NCBI RefSeq assembly: GCF_040214835.1
Contig: NZ_CP157874.1
Span: 5,172,501 to 5,236,500 of the forward strand
Direction of reading: 5' to 3'
From: Pseudomonas asiatica
Lineage (GTDB): Bacteria > Pseudomonadota > Gammaproteobacteria > Pseudomonadales > Pseudomonadaceae
DNA length: 64,000 bases
Below, in pieces: positions 1 through 8,632 of this stretch. How positions within the stretch are numbered: position 1 is the first letter of the stretch; every line of letters starts with the position of its first letter. The notes below the pieces were generated by a model. It was given only the letters and a program-made list of their open reading frames with translations. It made no database searches and was not told the origin of the DNA. The translations under genes were made by a program, and so were the position numbers.

Positions 1-810
1 GTCGAGCGCGATGCCAAGGCCAAGATCATTGGCGCCCGCCTGAAGACCGACGGCCTGCCGGTGGAAATCGGTGGCACCGAGAAGATGTCGAAGTCGAAGA
101 ACAACGGCGTCGATCCGCAATCGATGATCGACCAGTACGGCGCCGACACCTGCCGCCTGTTCATGATGTTTGCCTCGCCGCCCGACATGAGCCTGGAATG
201 GTCCGACTCCGGCGTCGAAGGCGCCAGCCGCTTCCTGCGCCGCGTCTGGCGCCTGGCCCAGGCCCACGTGGCCCAAGGCCTGCCGGGCAAGCTGGATGTC
301 GCCACCCTGGACGACGCGCAGAAGGTCATCCGCCGCGCCATCCACGCCGCCATCAAGCAGGCCAGCACCGACGTAGGCCAGTTCCACAAGTTCAACACCG
401 CCATCGCCCAGGTGATGACCGTGATGAACGTGCTGGAAAAGGCCCCGCAGGCCACTGAACAGGACCGTGCCCTGCTGCAGGAAGGCCTGGAGGCCGTCAC
501 CCTGCTGCTGGCACCGATCACCCCGCACATCTCCCACGAGCTGTGGCAACAGCTGGGCCACCAGCAGGCCGTCATCGACGCCAGCTGGCCAGCCGTCGAC
601 GAGGCAGCCCTGGTACAGGACACCGTCACCCTGGTGGTGCAGGTCAACGGCAAGCTGCGTGGCCAGGTCGAAATGCCGGCCGCCGCCAGCCGCGAAGAAA
701 TCGAAGCCGCCGCGCGCAGCAACGAGAATGTCCTGCGCTTCATCGATGGCCTGACCATCCGCAAGGTCATCGTGGTACCGGGCAAGCTGGTCAACATCGT
801 CGCCAACTGA
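1..810 (+). CDS. leuS: Leucyl-tRNA synthetase, C-terminal part (5' end outside window)
   Basis: The reading frame is open from the first base, so this is the last 269 residues of a longer protein. Leucyl-tRNA synthetase charges tRNA-Leu with leucine in the cytoplasm. The class I signature [12 protein letters not shown], which binds ATP in the catalytic domain, lies near the visible start. It is followed by the helical anticodon-binding domain ([14 protein letters not shown]) and the small C-terminal domain ending in [17 protein letters not shown]. The next gene, lptE, starts 60 bases downstream on the same strand, and leuS-lptE-holA is a usual Pseudomonas order. The identification is firm; only the 5' truncation by the window edge is unusual. 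Confidence 0.97.
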   Translation, partial: VERDAKAKIIGARLKTDGLPVEIGGTEKMSKSKNNGVDPQSMIDQYGADTCRLFMMFASPPDMSLEWSDSGVEGASRFLRRVWRLAQAHVAQGLPGKLDVATLDDAQKVIRRAIHAAIKQASTDVGQFHKFNTAIAQVMTVMNVLEKAPQATEQDRALLQEGLEAVTLLLAPITPHISHELWQQLGHQQAVIDASWPAVDEAALVQDTVTLVVQVNGKLRGQVEMPAAASREEIEAAARSNENVLRFIDGLTIRKVIVVPGKLVNIVAN

Positions 811-870
811 TGGCAACGCCCGCCCGCAGCCACTGCGGGCGGGCGAACAGGCCCACAAGGGAGCAACAAC

Positions 871-1476
871 ATGATCAAACGCAATTTGCTGGTAATTGGC
901 CTGGCGGTCATGCTCAGCGCCTGCGGTTTCCAGCTGCGCGGCACCGGCTCCACCGAACTGAGCGTGAAGGAAATGGACGTCAGCGCACGCAACGCCTACG
1001 GCCCGACCGTGGTCCAGCTGCGTGAAGTACTGCAGCGTAGCGGTGTCAACGTGCACGCTGGCGCACCGTACCGCCTGGTGCTGACCAACGAGCAGGAGCG
1101 CGAGCGCTCGGCGACCTACAACAGCGGCAACCGTACCGCCGAATACGAGCTGACCACCGTGCTGAACTACAGCATCCAGGGCCTGAACAACCTGGAGCTG
1201 ATGAGCGACAAGGTGGAAGTGCGCAAGATCTACTTGCGTGACGGCTCGAACATCACCGGCTCCGAGCAGGAAGCCAACCGCGCCCGCGAAGAAATGCGTC
1301 GCGACCTGGTCAACGCCATGGTCGTTCGTCTGCAAATGCTGACCCCGTCCCAGCTGGACGAGCTGCAGCGTCAAGCCGACGAGCGTGCCAAGGCCGAAGC
1401 CGCTGCGCTGGAGGCCGCTCGCCGCCAGCAGGCCGAGACGCCTCAGCAGTCGCCACTGGAAGTACCGGGCAACTAA
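871..1476 (+). CDS. lptE: LPS-assembly lipoprotein LptE
   Basis: This 201-residue protein has a lipoprotein signal ending in LSAC (Cys18), so it should be lipid-anchored in the outer membrane. The mature part begins GFQLRG, typical of LptE (formerly RlpB), the plug that sits inside the LptD barrel and inserts lipopolysaccharide into the outer leaflet. The last 40 residues or so are rich in Ala, Glu, Gln and Arg and look like a charged helical tail beyond the folded domain. The start has a GGGAGC ribosome-binding site. It lies between leuS and holA, the standard context. The call rests on context, lipobox and the N-terminal motif. Confidence 0.93.
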   Translation: MIKRNLLVIGLAVMLSACGFQLRGTGSTELSVKEMDVSARNAYGPTVVQLREVLQRSGVNVHAGAPYRLVLTNEQERERSATYNSGNRTAEYELTTVLNYSIQGLNNLELMSDKVEVRKIYLRDGSNITGSEQEANRAREEMRRDLVNAMVVRLQMLTPSQLDELQRQADERAKAEAAALEAARRQQAETPQQSPLEVPGN

Positions 1477-1482
1477 GCCCGA

Positions 1483-1506
1483 GCGGGGTGCCTTCGGGTG
1501 CCCCGC
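1483..1506 (+). other. UUCG-capped hairpin between lptE and holA
   Basis: A 10-base-pair stem (8 Watson-Crick pairs and 2 G-U pairs) closed by a TTCG tetraloop begins 6 bases after the lptE stop and ends 9 bases before the holA start. No T tract follows, so it is more likely an mRNA-stabilising or partial attenuating structure than a complete terminator. Confidence 0.5.
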
Positions 1507-1515
1507 CTGTTTCCC

Positions 1516-2553
1516 ATGAAGCTCGCCCCCGCCCAACTCAACAAGCACCTGCAAGGCGCCCTGGCACCGGTCTACGTGGTCAGCGGCGACGACCCGCTGC
1601 TGTGCCAGGAAGCCGCCGACGCCATCCGCAACGCCGCGCGCCAGCAGGGCTTCGACGAACGCCAGGTATTCAGTGCCGACGCCAATTTCGACTGGGGCAC
1701 CCTGCTCCAGGCTGGCGCCAGCCTGTCCCTGTTCGCCCAGCGCCGCCTGCTGGAATTGCGCCTGCCCTCGGGCAAGCCCGGTGACAAGGGCGCTGCTGCG
1801 CTGATGGAATACTGCGCCAACCCTGCCGAAGACACCCTGCTGCTGGTCAGCCTGCCCAAGCTCGACGGCAGTGCACAGAAGACCAAGTGGGGCAAGGCGC
1901 TGATCGAAGGCGCCCACTGCCAGTTCATCCAGATCTGGCCGGTGGATGTGCACCAGCTGCCGCAGTGGATCAACCAGCGCCTGCAGCAGGCCGGCCTGTC
2001 GGCACAGCGTGACGCCGTCGACCTGATCGCCGCACGCGTTGAAGGCAACCTGCTGGCTGCAGCGCAGGAAATCGAAAAGCTCAAGCTGCTTGCCGAAGGT
2101 AACCAGATCACCGTGGAGACCGTGCAGGCCGCCGTCGCCGACAGCGCCCGCTTCGATGTCTTCGGCCTGGTCGATGCCATTCTCAACGGCGAAGCCGCGC
2201 ATGCCTTGCGCATGCTCGAAGGCTTGCGCGGTGAAGGCGTTGAGCCACCAGTGATTCTCTGGGCCCTGGCCCGTGAGCTGCGCCAGCTGGCCGGGCTGGC
2301 CCAGCAGTTCAGCCAAGGTGTACCGCTGGACAAGGCCTTCAGCCAGGCCCGCCCGCCGATCTGGGACAAACGCCGGCCACTGGTCAGCAAGGCCCTGCAG
2401 CGCCTGTCGGCGCAGCGCTGGGCGCAGTTGCTGCAAGATGCCCAGCGTATCGATGCACAGATCAAGGGCCAGGCCGAGGGCTCGCCGTGGACCGGCCTGG
2501 CGCGCTTGTCGCTGCTGATGGCCGGCCAGCGCCTGGCACTGCCTCCCGAGTAA
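1516..2553 (+). CDS. holA: DNA polymerase III subunit delta
   Basis: HolA (345 residues) is the clamp-loader subunit that opens the beta sliding clamp during replication. The N-terminus MKLAPAQLNKHLQ and the following segment APVYVVSGDDPLLCQEAADAI are typical of the family, as is the gene position after lptE. The ATG at 1516 is chosen because it gives the conserved N-terminus; an in-frame GTG at 1498 lies inside the upstream hairpin and would add six unconserved residues. I see no clear Shine-Dalgarno sequence before the ATG, so translation may depend on the hairpin or on coupling to lptE. A REP pair follows the gene. Confidence 0.94.
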   Translation: MKLAPAQLNKHLQGALAPVYVVSGDDPLLCQEAADAIRNAARQQGFDERQVFSADANFDWGTLLQAGASLSLFAQRRLLELRLPSGKPGDKGAAALMEYCANPAEDTLLLVSLPKLDGSAQKTKWGKALIEGAHCQFIQIWPVDVHQLPQWINQRLQQAGLSAQRDAVDLIAARVEGNLLAAAQEIEKLKLLAEGNQITVETVQAAVADSARFDVFGLVDAILNGEAAHALRMLEGLRGEGVEPPVILWALARELRQLAGLAQQFSQGVPLDKAFSQARPPIWDKRRPLVSKALQRLSAQRWAQLLQDAQRIDAQIKGQAEGSPWTGLARLSLLMAGQRLALPPE

Positions 2554-2562
2554 CTGGGGCCG

Positions 2563-2650
2563 CTGTGGGAGCGGGCATGCCCGCGAATCAGGCGACACGG
2601 TGGATGGCACCGGCTTCGCCGGTGTTCGCGGGCACGCCCGCTCCCACAGG
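2563..2650. repeat. REP pair (family A, inverted)
   Basis: Two inverted copies of the P. putida-type REP (core CTGTGGGAGCGGG...CCCGCGAA) flank a short spacer containing a second small hairpin (CACCGGCTTCGCCGGTG). It fills the gap after holA and could end or stabilise its transcript. Confidence 0.9.
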
Positions 2651-2689
2651 GCTGCAATGCCCCAGCATCTCGACCATAAACACAATCAA

Positions 2690-2719
2690 TTGGCCCCACC
2701 CTGCCCCAAGCCCTACAGT
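2690..2719 (+). promoter_or_regulatory. Possible sigma-70 promoter of arfA
   Basis: TTGGCC and TACAGT are separated by 18 bases, about 35 bases before the arfA start. Both hexamers match the consensus only partly, so this is tentative. Confidence 0.3.
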
Positions 2720-2754
2720 GCGCCGCGAAACCCACCCAACCCGGGAACCCCGCC

Positions 2755-2919
2755 ATGAGCAAAAAGCCGAAAAAGCACGGCCCCAACAAGGCCAAGTCGA
2801 TCATCGCCCAACCGCTGTTCCGCTGCCGCCAGGAACAGCCGAACAAGGGCAAAGGCAGCTACCGCCGCGAAGCCTTCCAATCGAGAGATTGGGAGGCTTC
2901 CTACTTTTTGGCTGCATGA
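2755..2919 (+). CDS. arfA: Alternative ribosome-rescue factor ArfA
   Basis: A 54-codon gene. ArfA recruits release factor 2 to ribosomes stalled at the 3' end of mRNAs lacking a stop codon and acts as backup to tmRNA. The protein carries the family core: PLFRCR, then NKGKGSYRRE, then a WEAS segment. These match the conserved parts of E. coli ArfA as I recall it. A strong intrinsic terminator lies inside the frame (2869-2909), ahead of the TGA at 2917. Most transcripts should therefore end without a stop codon, and their product would be tagged by tmRNA and degraded unless tmRNA fails. That is the known autoregulatory logic of arfA. sltB3 begins 60 bases downstream. Confidence 0.9.
   Translation: MSKKPKKHGPNKAKSIIAQPLFRCRQEQPNKGKGSYRREAFQSRDWEASYFLAA
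2869..2909 (+). terminator. Intragenic terminator / RNase III-type hairpin inside arfA
   Basis: A 14-base-pair stem with one G-U pair and a GAGA loop (arms 2869-2882 and 2887-2900) is followed by CTACTTTTT. It lies before the arfA stop codon, so ending or cleaving the RNA here gives a non-stop message. Confidence 0.88.
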
Positions 2920-2979
2920 AAGCATCGAAAGCGCAGGCATGGTATGGTCATCACCTGACCTGCAATTCTGGATCTGTGA

Positions 2980-4296
2980 ATGCTCCTCAGTCTTCTCCCC
3001 CGCTGGAAAACCCGTCAGCTGATCGCGGCCTCCAGTTTCATCCTGCTCGTGGCCTGCGCAGAAAAGCCCACCGCCGCCGATGCCCTGCCGCTGGCCCCCG
3101 CCCAGCCCGCCCCGGTGGTGACCCTGCCCGGCACGACGCCCGACGCCAGCACTGAAATCCAGCCTCTGCAAACCTTCGCACAATGGCAAGCAGGCTTTCG
3201 CCAGCAAGCCCTGCAAGCCGGCATTTCGCAGGACACCTTCGACCGCGCCTTCCTCGGCGTCACCCCCGACATGGACGTGATCAAGGCCGATCGCAGCCAG
3301 CCGGAGTTCACCCGCCCGGTATGGGAATACCTCGAAGGCGCCCTGTCGCCCCTGCGTGTACGCAACGGCAAGAAGCTGCTGGAGCAGAACGCCGAACTGC
3401 TGACCCGCATCGAGCAACGCTATGGCGTCGATCGCCAGGTGCTGGTCGCGGTATGGGGCATGGAAAGCAACTTCGGCCAGTTCCAGGGCAACAAGTCGGT
3501 GATCCGCTCGCTGGCTACCCTGGCCTATGAGGGCCGCCGCCCGCAGTTCGCCCAGGACCAGCTGATCGCTGCGCTGCAGATCATCCAGCATGGCGATATC
3601 CAGCCTGAGGCAATGCGTGGCTCGTGGGCCGGCGCCATGGGCCAGACCCAGTTCATCCCGACCACCTACAACACCCATGCCGTGGACTTCGACGGCGATG
3701 GCCGACGCGACATCTGGAACAGCACGCCAGACGCCCTGGCCTCGACCGCGCACTATCTGCAGAGCTCGGGCTGGAAACGTGGCCAGCCGTGGGGCTTCGA
3801 GGTCCAGGTGCCGCCTGGCTTCGATTACTGGCAGGCCGATGGCGCCCTGCGCAAGCCGGTGAGCGAGTGGCTGGCGATGGGCGTGAAACTGCCTGCCGGT
3901 ACCCAGCTGCCAGTGGGCAGCAACCAGCTGTCTGCCGCCCTGCTGCTGCCAGCGGGCGCGCGTGGCCCGGCGTTCCTGGTGCTGGACAACTTCCGCGCCA
4001 TCCTCAAGTACAACAACTCGTCATCCTACGCGCTGGCGGTAAGCCTGCTGGGTGATCGCTTCACGGGCTGGGGCTTCATTGCCGGCAGCTGGCCGAAAGA
4101 AGACCTGCCGCTCAGCCGCAGCGAGCGCATGGAGCTGCAGAACCTGCTGAACAGCAATGGGCACGAAGCCGGCAATGCCGATGGCATCATTGGCGCCAAT
4201 ACCCGCAAGGCGATCCGCAATGCCCAGCAGGGGCTGGGGTGGCCGGCGGATGGGTATCCGACGCACAAGCTGCTCGAGAGCCTGCGTCAGCAGTGA
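2980..4296 (+). CDS. sltB3: Membrane-bound lytic murein transglycosylase B family (SltB3-type)
   Basis: This 438-residue lipoprotein (lipobox LVAC near residue 26) cleaves peptidoglycan glycan strands to give 1,6-anhydro-muramyl ends. The SLT_2 (MltB-family) domain spans about residues 60-360. Its catalytic glutamate is in GMESNFGQFQG, and GSWAGAMGQTQFIPTTY and a Ca-loop-like DFDGDGRRDIW follow. The last 70 residues are a peptidoglycan-binding type 1 domain (DGIIGANTRKAIR). Position after holA and arfA matches P. aeruginosa sltB3, on which the symbol is based. A second MltB paralogue without the lipobox is encoded at 9991-11001. ATG 2980 is the only start that keeps the lipoprotein signal. 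Confidence 0.9.
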   Translation: MLLSLLPRWKTRQLIAASSFILLVACAEKPTAADALPLAPAQPAPVVTLPGTTPDASTEIQPLQTFAQWQAGFRQQALQAGISQDTFDRAFLGVTPDMDVIKADRSQPEFTRPVWEYLEGALSPLRVRNGKKLLEQNAELLTRIEQRYGVDRQVLVAVWGMESNFGQFQGNKSVIRSLATLAYEGRRPQFAQDQLIAALQIIQHGDIQPEAMRGSWAGAMGQTQFIPTTYNTHAVDFDGDGRRDIWNSTPDALASTAHYLQSSGWKRGQPWGFEVQVPPGFDYWQADGALRKPVSEWLAMGVKLPAGTQLPVGSNQLSAALLLPAGARGPAFLVLDNFRAILKYNNSSSYALAVSLLGDRFTGWGFIAGSWPKEDLPLSRSERMELQNLLNSNGHEAGNADGIIGANTRKAIRNAQQGLGWPADGYPTHKLLESLRQQ

Positions 4297-4303
4297 GCAT
4301 TTT

Positions 4304-4423
4304 GGGGCCGCTGCGCGGCCCATCGCGACACAAGGCCGCTCCTACAAGCGATCGCGAACCATCGGGGTAACGCGGTCTCCTGTAGGAGCGGCCTTGTGTC
4401 GCGATGGGCTGCAAAGCAGCCCC
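4304..4423. repeat. REP pair (family B, inverted)
   Basis: Inverted copies of a second REP type (TGTAGGAGCGGCCTTGTGTCGCGAT) lie between the convergent genes sltB3 and ldcA. The outer side of each copy carries a small GGGCTGC/GCAGCCC-type hairpin. Confidence 0.88.
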
Positions 4424-4430
4424 GGCAATC

Positions 4431-5369
4431 TCAAGCCTGGAAAAGATCCTGCTCCAGCAGCAAGCTCTGCCGATCACTATCCAGCCTTACGCGAGCCCCC
4501 AAAGGCAAGCACACATTCGGGTCACAATGCCCACTGCGCCACCCGGCCAGCACCGGCACACCCAGCGGCGCGAAGATGTCCTCCAGCAGGGGCGTCAACG
4601 CCGCAGTGGTAATCCCGGCAAAGTCCCCCACCAGCACACCCTTCACCCCCTCCAGCTTGCCCGCCAGGCGCAGTTGGGTCAGCAAGCGATCCACCCGGTA
4701 CAGCGGCTCGTTGACGTCCTCGATGAACAGGATGCAACCCTGCGTATCCAGCTCGGCAATCGTCCCCAGCGTCGCGCCCAGCATCGACAGGTTGCCGCCC
4801 AGCAGCGGCCCGCTGGCCACCCCATGCAGCACGCTGCTCAAGGCGAAGTCAGCAGGGTGCACGATCTGCTCCCCTGCCCGCACATGCCCACCCAGCTGCG
4901 CCAGCAACGAAGTCTCGGTTGGCGGCAACTTGGCCCCCAGCAGGTCGGCATTGAGCATCCCGCCATGGAAGGTGAGCAGCCCGGTATGCCGGTAGATCGC
5001 CGTGTGCAGCGCGGTGATGTCGCTGTAGCCGATCAACGGCTTGGGGTTGCGCCGGATCAGTTCGAAATCGAGCTGGTCGAGCAGGCGCATGCTGCCGTAC
5101 CCCCCACGCATGCACAGAATGGCGTCGATGGCCGGGTCGGCAAAGGCCTCATGCAGGTCCTGCAACCGCTGCCGGTCCGGCCCCGCCAGATAGCCCTGGG
5201 CCTGAAGGGCACCCGGATAGATGCGGCAACTGTAGCCTCGATCAACGAACCACTGGTTGACCTTGTGCGTATCCAACCGCGCCGCGCCCGCCGGGGCGAC
5301 AATGGCAAAACAGGCATCACGCGGCAGCGCGGCGGGCAGGCTGGGTTGGAAGGTTTCGGCGCAATTCAT
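4431..5369 (-). CDS. ldcA: Murein LD-carboxypeptidase (peptidase family S66)
   Basis: LdcA (312 residues) removes the terminal D-Ala from murein tetrapeptides during cytoplasmic recycling. The sequence shows the S66 layout: FAIVAPAGA at the N-terminus, CMRGGYGSMRLLDQLD, then GYSDITALHTAIY containing the expected nucleophilic serine. The Glu region FIEDVNEPLYRVDR and the C-terminal His region GHCDPNVCLPLGA follow. No signal peptide is seen, in line with a cytoplasmic enzyme. ATG 5369 is preferred to an upstream in-frame ATG at 5402 because AAGGAG lies seven bases before it. It is convergent with sltB3, another wall enzyme. Confidence 0.92.
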   Translation of the reverse strand: MNCAETFQPSLPAALPRDACFAIVAPAGAARLDTHKVNQWFVDRGYSCRIYPGALQAQGYLAGPDRQRLQDLHEAFADPAIDAILCMRGGYGSMRLLDQLDFELIRRNPKPLIGYSDITALHTAIYRHTGLLTFHGGMLNADLLGAKLPPTETSLLAQLGGHVRAGEQIVHPADFALSSVLHGVASGPLLGGNLSMLGATLGTIAELDTQGCILFIEDVNEPLYRVDRLLTQLRLAGKLEGVKGVLVGDFAGITTAALTPLLEDIFAPLGVPVLAGWRSGHCDPNVCLPLGARVRLDSDRQSLLLEQDLFQA

Positions 5370-5397
5370 CGCGGCTCCTTGCAGCGCGTGTGGCACA

Positions 5398-5437
5398 AAC
5401 AAAAATGCCGATGCCGCCCTTCGGCGCGCATCGGCAT
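5398..5437 (-). terminator. Intrinsic terminator of the lipB-lipA operon
   Basis: A perfect 10-base-pair stem (5405-5414 with 5428-5437) is followed on the minus strand by TTTTTGTTTG. It lies about 20 bases after the lipA stop. Confidence 0.85.
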
Positions 5438-5456
5438 GCGTAGCTCTGTGCTTGGC

Positions 5457-6473
5457 TCAGAGCTTGATCTTGGCTTCGTGAGCCTGCTGGTCAGCGTGGT
5501 ACGAAGAACGCACCAGCGGGCCGGAAGCGACGTTCTTGAAGCCCATCTTGTAACCTTCCTCGGCGAACCAGGCGAAGGTGTCCGGGTGGACGAAACGCTG
5601 CACCGGCAGGTGGCTGCGCGACGGCTGAAGGTACTGGCCGAGGGTGAGCATGTCGATGTCATGCTCGCGCATGCGGTGCATCACTTCGATCACTTCCTCG
5701 TCGGTTTCGCCCAGGCCGAGCATCAGGCCCGACTTGGTCGGTACGTGCGGCACCAGCTGCTTGAACTTCTGCAGCAGGTCCAGCGACCAGTCGTAGTCCG
5801 AACCCGGGCGTGCGGCCTTGTACAGGCGCGGTACGGTCTCGAGGTTGTGGTTGAACACATCCGGCGGCTCTTGCGCGGTGATCTCCAGGGCAATATCCAT
5901 GCGCCCACGGTAGTCCGGCACCAGGGTTTCCAGCTGTACGCCCGGCGACAGCGCACGGATTTCGCGGATGCAGTCGGCAAAGTGCTGGGCACCACCGTCA
6001 CGCAGGTCGTCGCGGTCCACCGAGGTGATCACCACGTACTTCAGGCGCAGGTCGGCGATGGCGATGGCCAGGTTCTTCGGCTCGTCCAGGTCCAGCGGTT
6101 TCGGCCGGCCGTGGCCAACGTCGCAGAACGGGCAACGACGGGTGCAGATGTCACCCATGATCATGAAGGTGGCGGTACCACCGGAGAAGCACTCGCCCAG
6201 GTTCGGGCAGGATGCCTCCTCGCATACGCTGTGCAGCTTGTGCTTGCGCAGCAACTGCTTGATGCGGTCTACCTCGGGCGACACCGGGATACGCACGCGG
6301 ATCCAGTCGGGCTTCTTCGGCAGCTCTTCGGTGGGGATGATCTTCACCGGAATGCGCGCCACCTTTTCGGCACCACGCAGCTTGACCCCGGCTTCCACCT
6401 TCTTCGGCGCTGGGCGCGGGGTGGCATCCTGGGTAGGTATCAGGTTCGGCACGGCTTCTTGCACAGTTGTCAT
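5457..6473 (-). CDS. lipA: Lipoyl synthase (radical SAM)
   Basis: LipA (338 residues) inserts two sulfur atoms into octanoyl chains on E2 and GcvH proteins to make lipoate. The radical-SAM cluster motif is CTRRCPFC, and the auxiliary Fe-S cluster ligands are in [12 protein letters not shown]. The C-terminal segment [17 protein letters not shown] is also characteristic. The N-terminal 45 residues or so are a variable extension. The gene begins 2 bases after lipB stops, so the two consecutive enzymes of the pathway are translationally coupled. A strong terminator follows. No doubt about identity. Confidence 0.97.
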   Translation of the reverse strand: MTTVQEAVPNLIPTQDATPRPAPKKVEAGVKLRGAEKVARIPVKIIPTEELPKKPDWIRVRIPVSPEVDRIKQLLRKHKLHSVCEEASCPNLGECFSGGTATFMIMGDICTRRCPFCDVGHGRPKPLDLDEPKNLAIAIADLRLKYVVITSVDRDDLRDGGAQHFADCIREIRALSPGVQLETLVPDYRGRMDIALEITAQEPPDVFNHNLETVPRLYKAARPGSDYDWSLDLLQKFKQLVPHVPTKSGLMLGLGETDEEVIEVMHRMREHDIDMLTLGQYLQPSRSHLPVQRFVHPDTFAWFAEEGYKMGFKNVASGPLVRSSYHADQQAHEAKIKL

Positions 6474-6475
6474 AT

Positions 6476-7123
6476 TCAGTCGATTCCGCCCGTGAGGGTC
6501 GTCTGCTCAGCGTAGTCGAGGTGCTTGACCAGCTGTCCGCGCAGCCTTGTCCTGACCTCGTCGAGTTCGATCGGACCTGCCAGGTCGCGCAGCTGGGTCA
6601 TCGCCAGCCCCGCATAGCCGCAGGGGTTGATTCGGCGGAATGGCGCGAGGTCCATGTCCACGTTCAGGGCAAGGCCGTGGAACGAACGGCCGTTGCGGAT
6701 TCGCAGGCCGAGGGAGGCGATTTTCGCTCCGTCGACATAGACGCCCGGGGCATCGGGCTTGGCCGCGGCCTGGACATCGTAACTGGCGAGCAGGTCGATG
6801 AGGGTCTGCTCGATACGGCTGACCAGCTCACGCACGCCAAAGCCCAGCCGGCGCACATCCAGCAGCAGGTAGGCCACCAGCTGCCCGGGGCCATGGTAGG
6901 TCACCTGGCCACCGCGATCGGTCTGCACCACCGGGATGTCGCCCGGCACAAGCAGGTGCTCGGCCTTGCCGGCCTGGCCCTGGGTGAAGACCGCGGGGTG
7001 CTCGACCAGCCAGACTTCATCCTGGCTGTCCGTGCTGCGCTGCTCGGTGAAGCGACGCATGGCCTCCAGCACCGGTTCGTAGGGCTGCAGGCCAAGCTCG
7101 CGAAAACCGAGGCAGGCGGACAT
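6476..7123 (-). CDS. lipB: Octanoyl-ACP:protein N-octanoyltransferase
   Basis: LipB (215 residues) transfers octanoate from acyl carrier protein to lipoyl domains, the step before LipA. Family motifs are visible: [18 protein letters not shown], the lysine region [12 protein letters not shown], and the acyl-thioester cysteine in INPCGYAGL. Its ATG overlaps the stop codon of ybeD by one base, and lipA follows after two bases, so ybeD-lipB-lipA form one unit on the minus strand. Confidence 0.97.
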   Translation of the reverse strand: MSACLGFRELGLQPYEPVLEAMRRFTEQRSTDSQDEVWLVEHPAVFTQGQAGKAEHLLVPGDIPVVQTDRGGQVTYHGPGQLVAYLLLDVRRLGFGVRELVSRIEQTLIDLLASYDVQAAAKPDAPGVYVDGAKIASLGLRIRNGRSFHGLALNVDMDLAPFRRINPCGYAGLAMTQLRDLAGPIELDEVRTRLRGQLVKHLDYAEQTTLTGGID

Positions 7124-7398
7124 CAGAGCACCATTTTCACGATGCCGGTAGCGCGCAGGGCGCTGTTGATATCGTGAAGCTGGTTCTCGCTTTCGGCAAC
7201 GATGTGCAATTGCACGGTGGTGTACTTGCCTTCCTTGCTCTGGCGCTCGGCCAGGGTGGAAAGGTCGACCTTAGCGTGCTTGCTCAGGATCTCGATCACC
7301 GTGTCCTTGAAGCCGACAACGGTGTCACCGATGACCTTGATCGGGTAATCGTCGCAGGGGAATTCGATCTTGTGCGACTTGACGTCTGGTTCGCTCAT
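7123..7398 (-). CDS. ybeD: YbeD family protein (DUF493)
   Basis: A 91-residue cytoplasmic protein of the DUF493/YbeD family, an ACT-like alpha-beta fold of unproven function. Typical segments are [15 protein letters not shown] near the N-terminus and [16 protein letters not shown]. It sits between dacA and lipB, a conserved neighbourhood from which a link to lipoylation has been guessed but not shown. Its TGA overlaps the lipB ATG by one base. Family assignment is secure; the role is unknown. Confidence 0.9.
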   Translation of the reverse strand: MSEPDVKSHKIEFPCDDYPIKVIGDTVVGFKDTVIEILSKHAKVDLSTLAERQSKEGKYTTVQLHIVAESENQLHDINSALRATGIVKMVL

Positions 7399-7428
7399 GG
7401 CGGAAACGGCCTCGTAAGCCGTGGCAAC

Positions 7429-7457
7429 AACAACGCCCCCGCAGGATACGCGGGGGC
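7429..7457 (-). terminator. Probable terminator after dacA
   Basis: An 8-base-pair GC stem (GCCCCCGC with GCGGGGGC) is followed on the minus strand by GTTGTTGTTG. The T-richness is modest, so partial read-through into ybeD is possible. Confidence 0.5.
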
Positions 7458-7471
7458 ATGCAGGTCACGTA

Positions 7472-8632
7472 TCAGTTGAACAACCCGTAGAAGAATAGAC
7501 GGATGCTATCCCACATACGGCGGAAGAAACCACCTTCCTCGACGCCATCGAGGGCGATCAGGTCGGCACTGTGAACCACTTTCTCGTCCAGTTTGACTTC
7601 CACTTTGCCGATCACGTCACCTTTGGCGATTGGCGCGGTGAGCTGCGGGTTCATGGTCATCGAAGCCTGAAGGCGCTTCAATTGGCCTTTAGGCATAGTC
7701 AGGGTCAGGTCGTTGGCCAGGCCGGCTTTCACTTCGCCAGTCGCGCCCTTCCAGACCGGCGACTTGGTCAGCTCGGTACCCTTCTGGTAGAAGGTCTGGG
7801 TTTCGAAGAAGCGGAAGCCGTAGGTCAGCAGCTTCTGGGTCTCGGCAGCACGCGACTGCTCGCTGTTGGTGCCGAACACCACGGCGATCAGGCGCTGGCC
7901 ATCGCGAACGGCCGAAGCCACCATGCAGTAGCCGGCTTCGTCGGTGTGGCCGGTCTTCAGGCCGTCGACGGTCTTGTCACGCCACAGCAGCAGGTTGCGG
8001 TTTGGCTGCTTGATGTTGTTCCAGAAGAACTCTTTCTGCGAGTAGATGGCGTAGTGGGCCGGGTCGACGTTGATGATCGCACGGGCCAGGGTAGCCATGT
8101 CGTGGGCCGACGAGTAGTGCTCCGGGTGCGGCAGGCCGGTCGGGTTCATGAAGTGGCTGTTGCCCATGCCCAGGTCGGCAGCGGTCTTGTTCATCATGTC
8201 GGCGAAGGCGTCTTCGCTGCCGGCGATGTGCTCGGCCAGGGCGACCGAGGCGTCGTTGCCGGACTGGATGATGATGCCGTGCAGCAGGTCGCTGACGGTC
8301 ACCTGGCTGCCCACCTTGATGAACATGCGCGAACCGCCGGTACGCCAGGCGTTTTCGCTGACGGTAACCGGGTCGTTTTCACCGATCTGGCCGCGACGGA
8401 TGTCCAGGGTGGCGATGTAGGCCGTCATCAGCTTGGTCAGGCTGGCTGGCGGCAGGCGCTCGTCACCGTTGTTCTCGACCAGCACGTTGCCGCTGGACGC
8501 ATCCATGAGTACGTAGGACTTGGCTGCCAGTTGCGGTGGCGCCGGCGTCATCTGCTCAGCCGCGAAGGCGGCAGGCGTGATCATCAGCAGTACGGGCAGG
8601 CAAAGTCGTTTGGCAAGGTTGGTGATGTTCAT
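7472..8632 (-). CDS. dacA: D-alanyl-D-alanine carboxypeptidase (PBP5/6 type)
   Basis: This 386-residue low-mass penicillin-binding protein trims the terminal D-Ala from murein pentapeptides in the periplasm. It has a cleavable signal (AAFAAEQM), the active-site SLTKLM (SxxK), SGNDAS (SxN) and LKTGHT (KTG). The C-terminal PBP5 beta domain ends in the amphipathic anchor FFRRMWDSIRLFFYGLF, which holds it to the outer face of the inner membrane. Length and motif order are normal. It lies between rlpA and ybeD as in P. aeruginosa, where the homologue is called dacC. The long upstream gap implies its own promoter. Confidence 0.95.
   Translation of the reverse strand: MNITNLAKRLCLPVLLMITPAAFAAEQMTPAPPQLAAKSYVLMDASSGNVLVENNGDERLPPASLTKLMTAYIATLDIRRGQIGENDPVTVSENAWRTGGSRMFIKVGSQVTVSDLLHGIIIQSGNDASVALAEHIAGSEDAFADMMNKTAADLGMGNSHFMNPTGLPHPEHYSSAHDMATLARAIINVDPAHYAIYSQKEFFWNNIKQPNRNLLLWRDKTVDGLKTGHTDEAGYCMVASAVRDGQRLIAVVFGTNSEQSRAAETQKLLTYGFRFFETQTFYQKGTELTKSPVWKGATGEVKAGLANDLTLTMPKGQLKRLQASMTMNPQLTAPIAKGDVIGKVEVKLDEKVVHSADLIALDGVEEGGFFRRMWDSIRLFFYGLFN

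Noticed and set aside
4404..6515. A 703-codon open frame on the plus strand across ldcA and lipA
   Set aside because: It runs opposite two well-identified genes and through their terminator; the translation has no recognisable motif.
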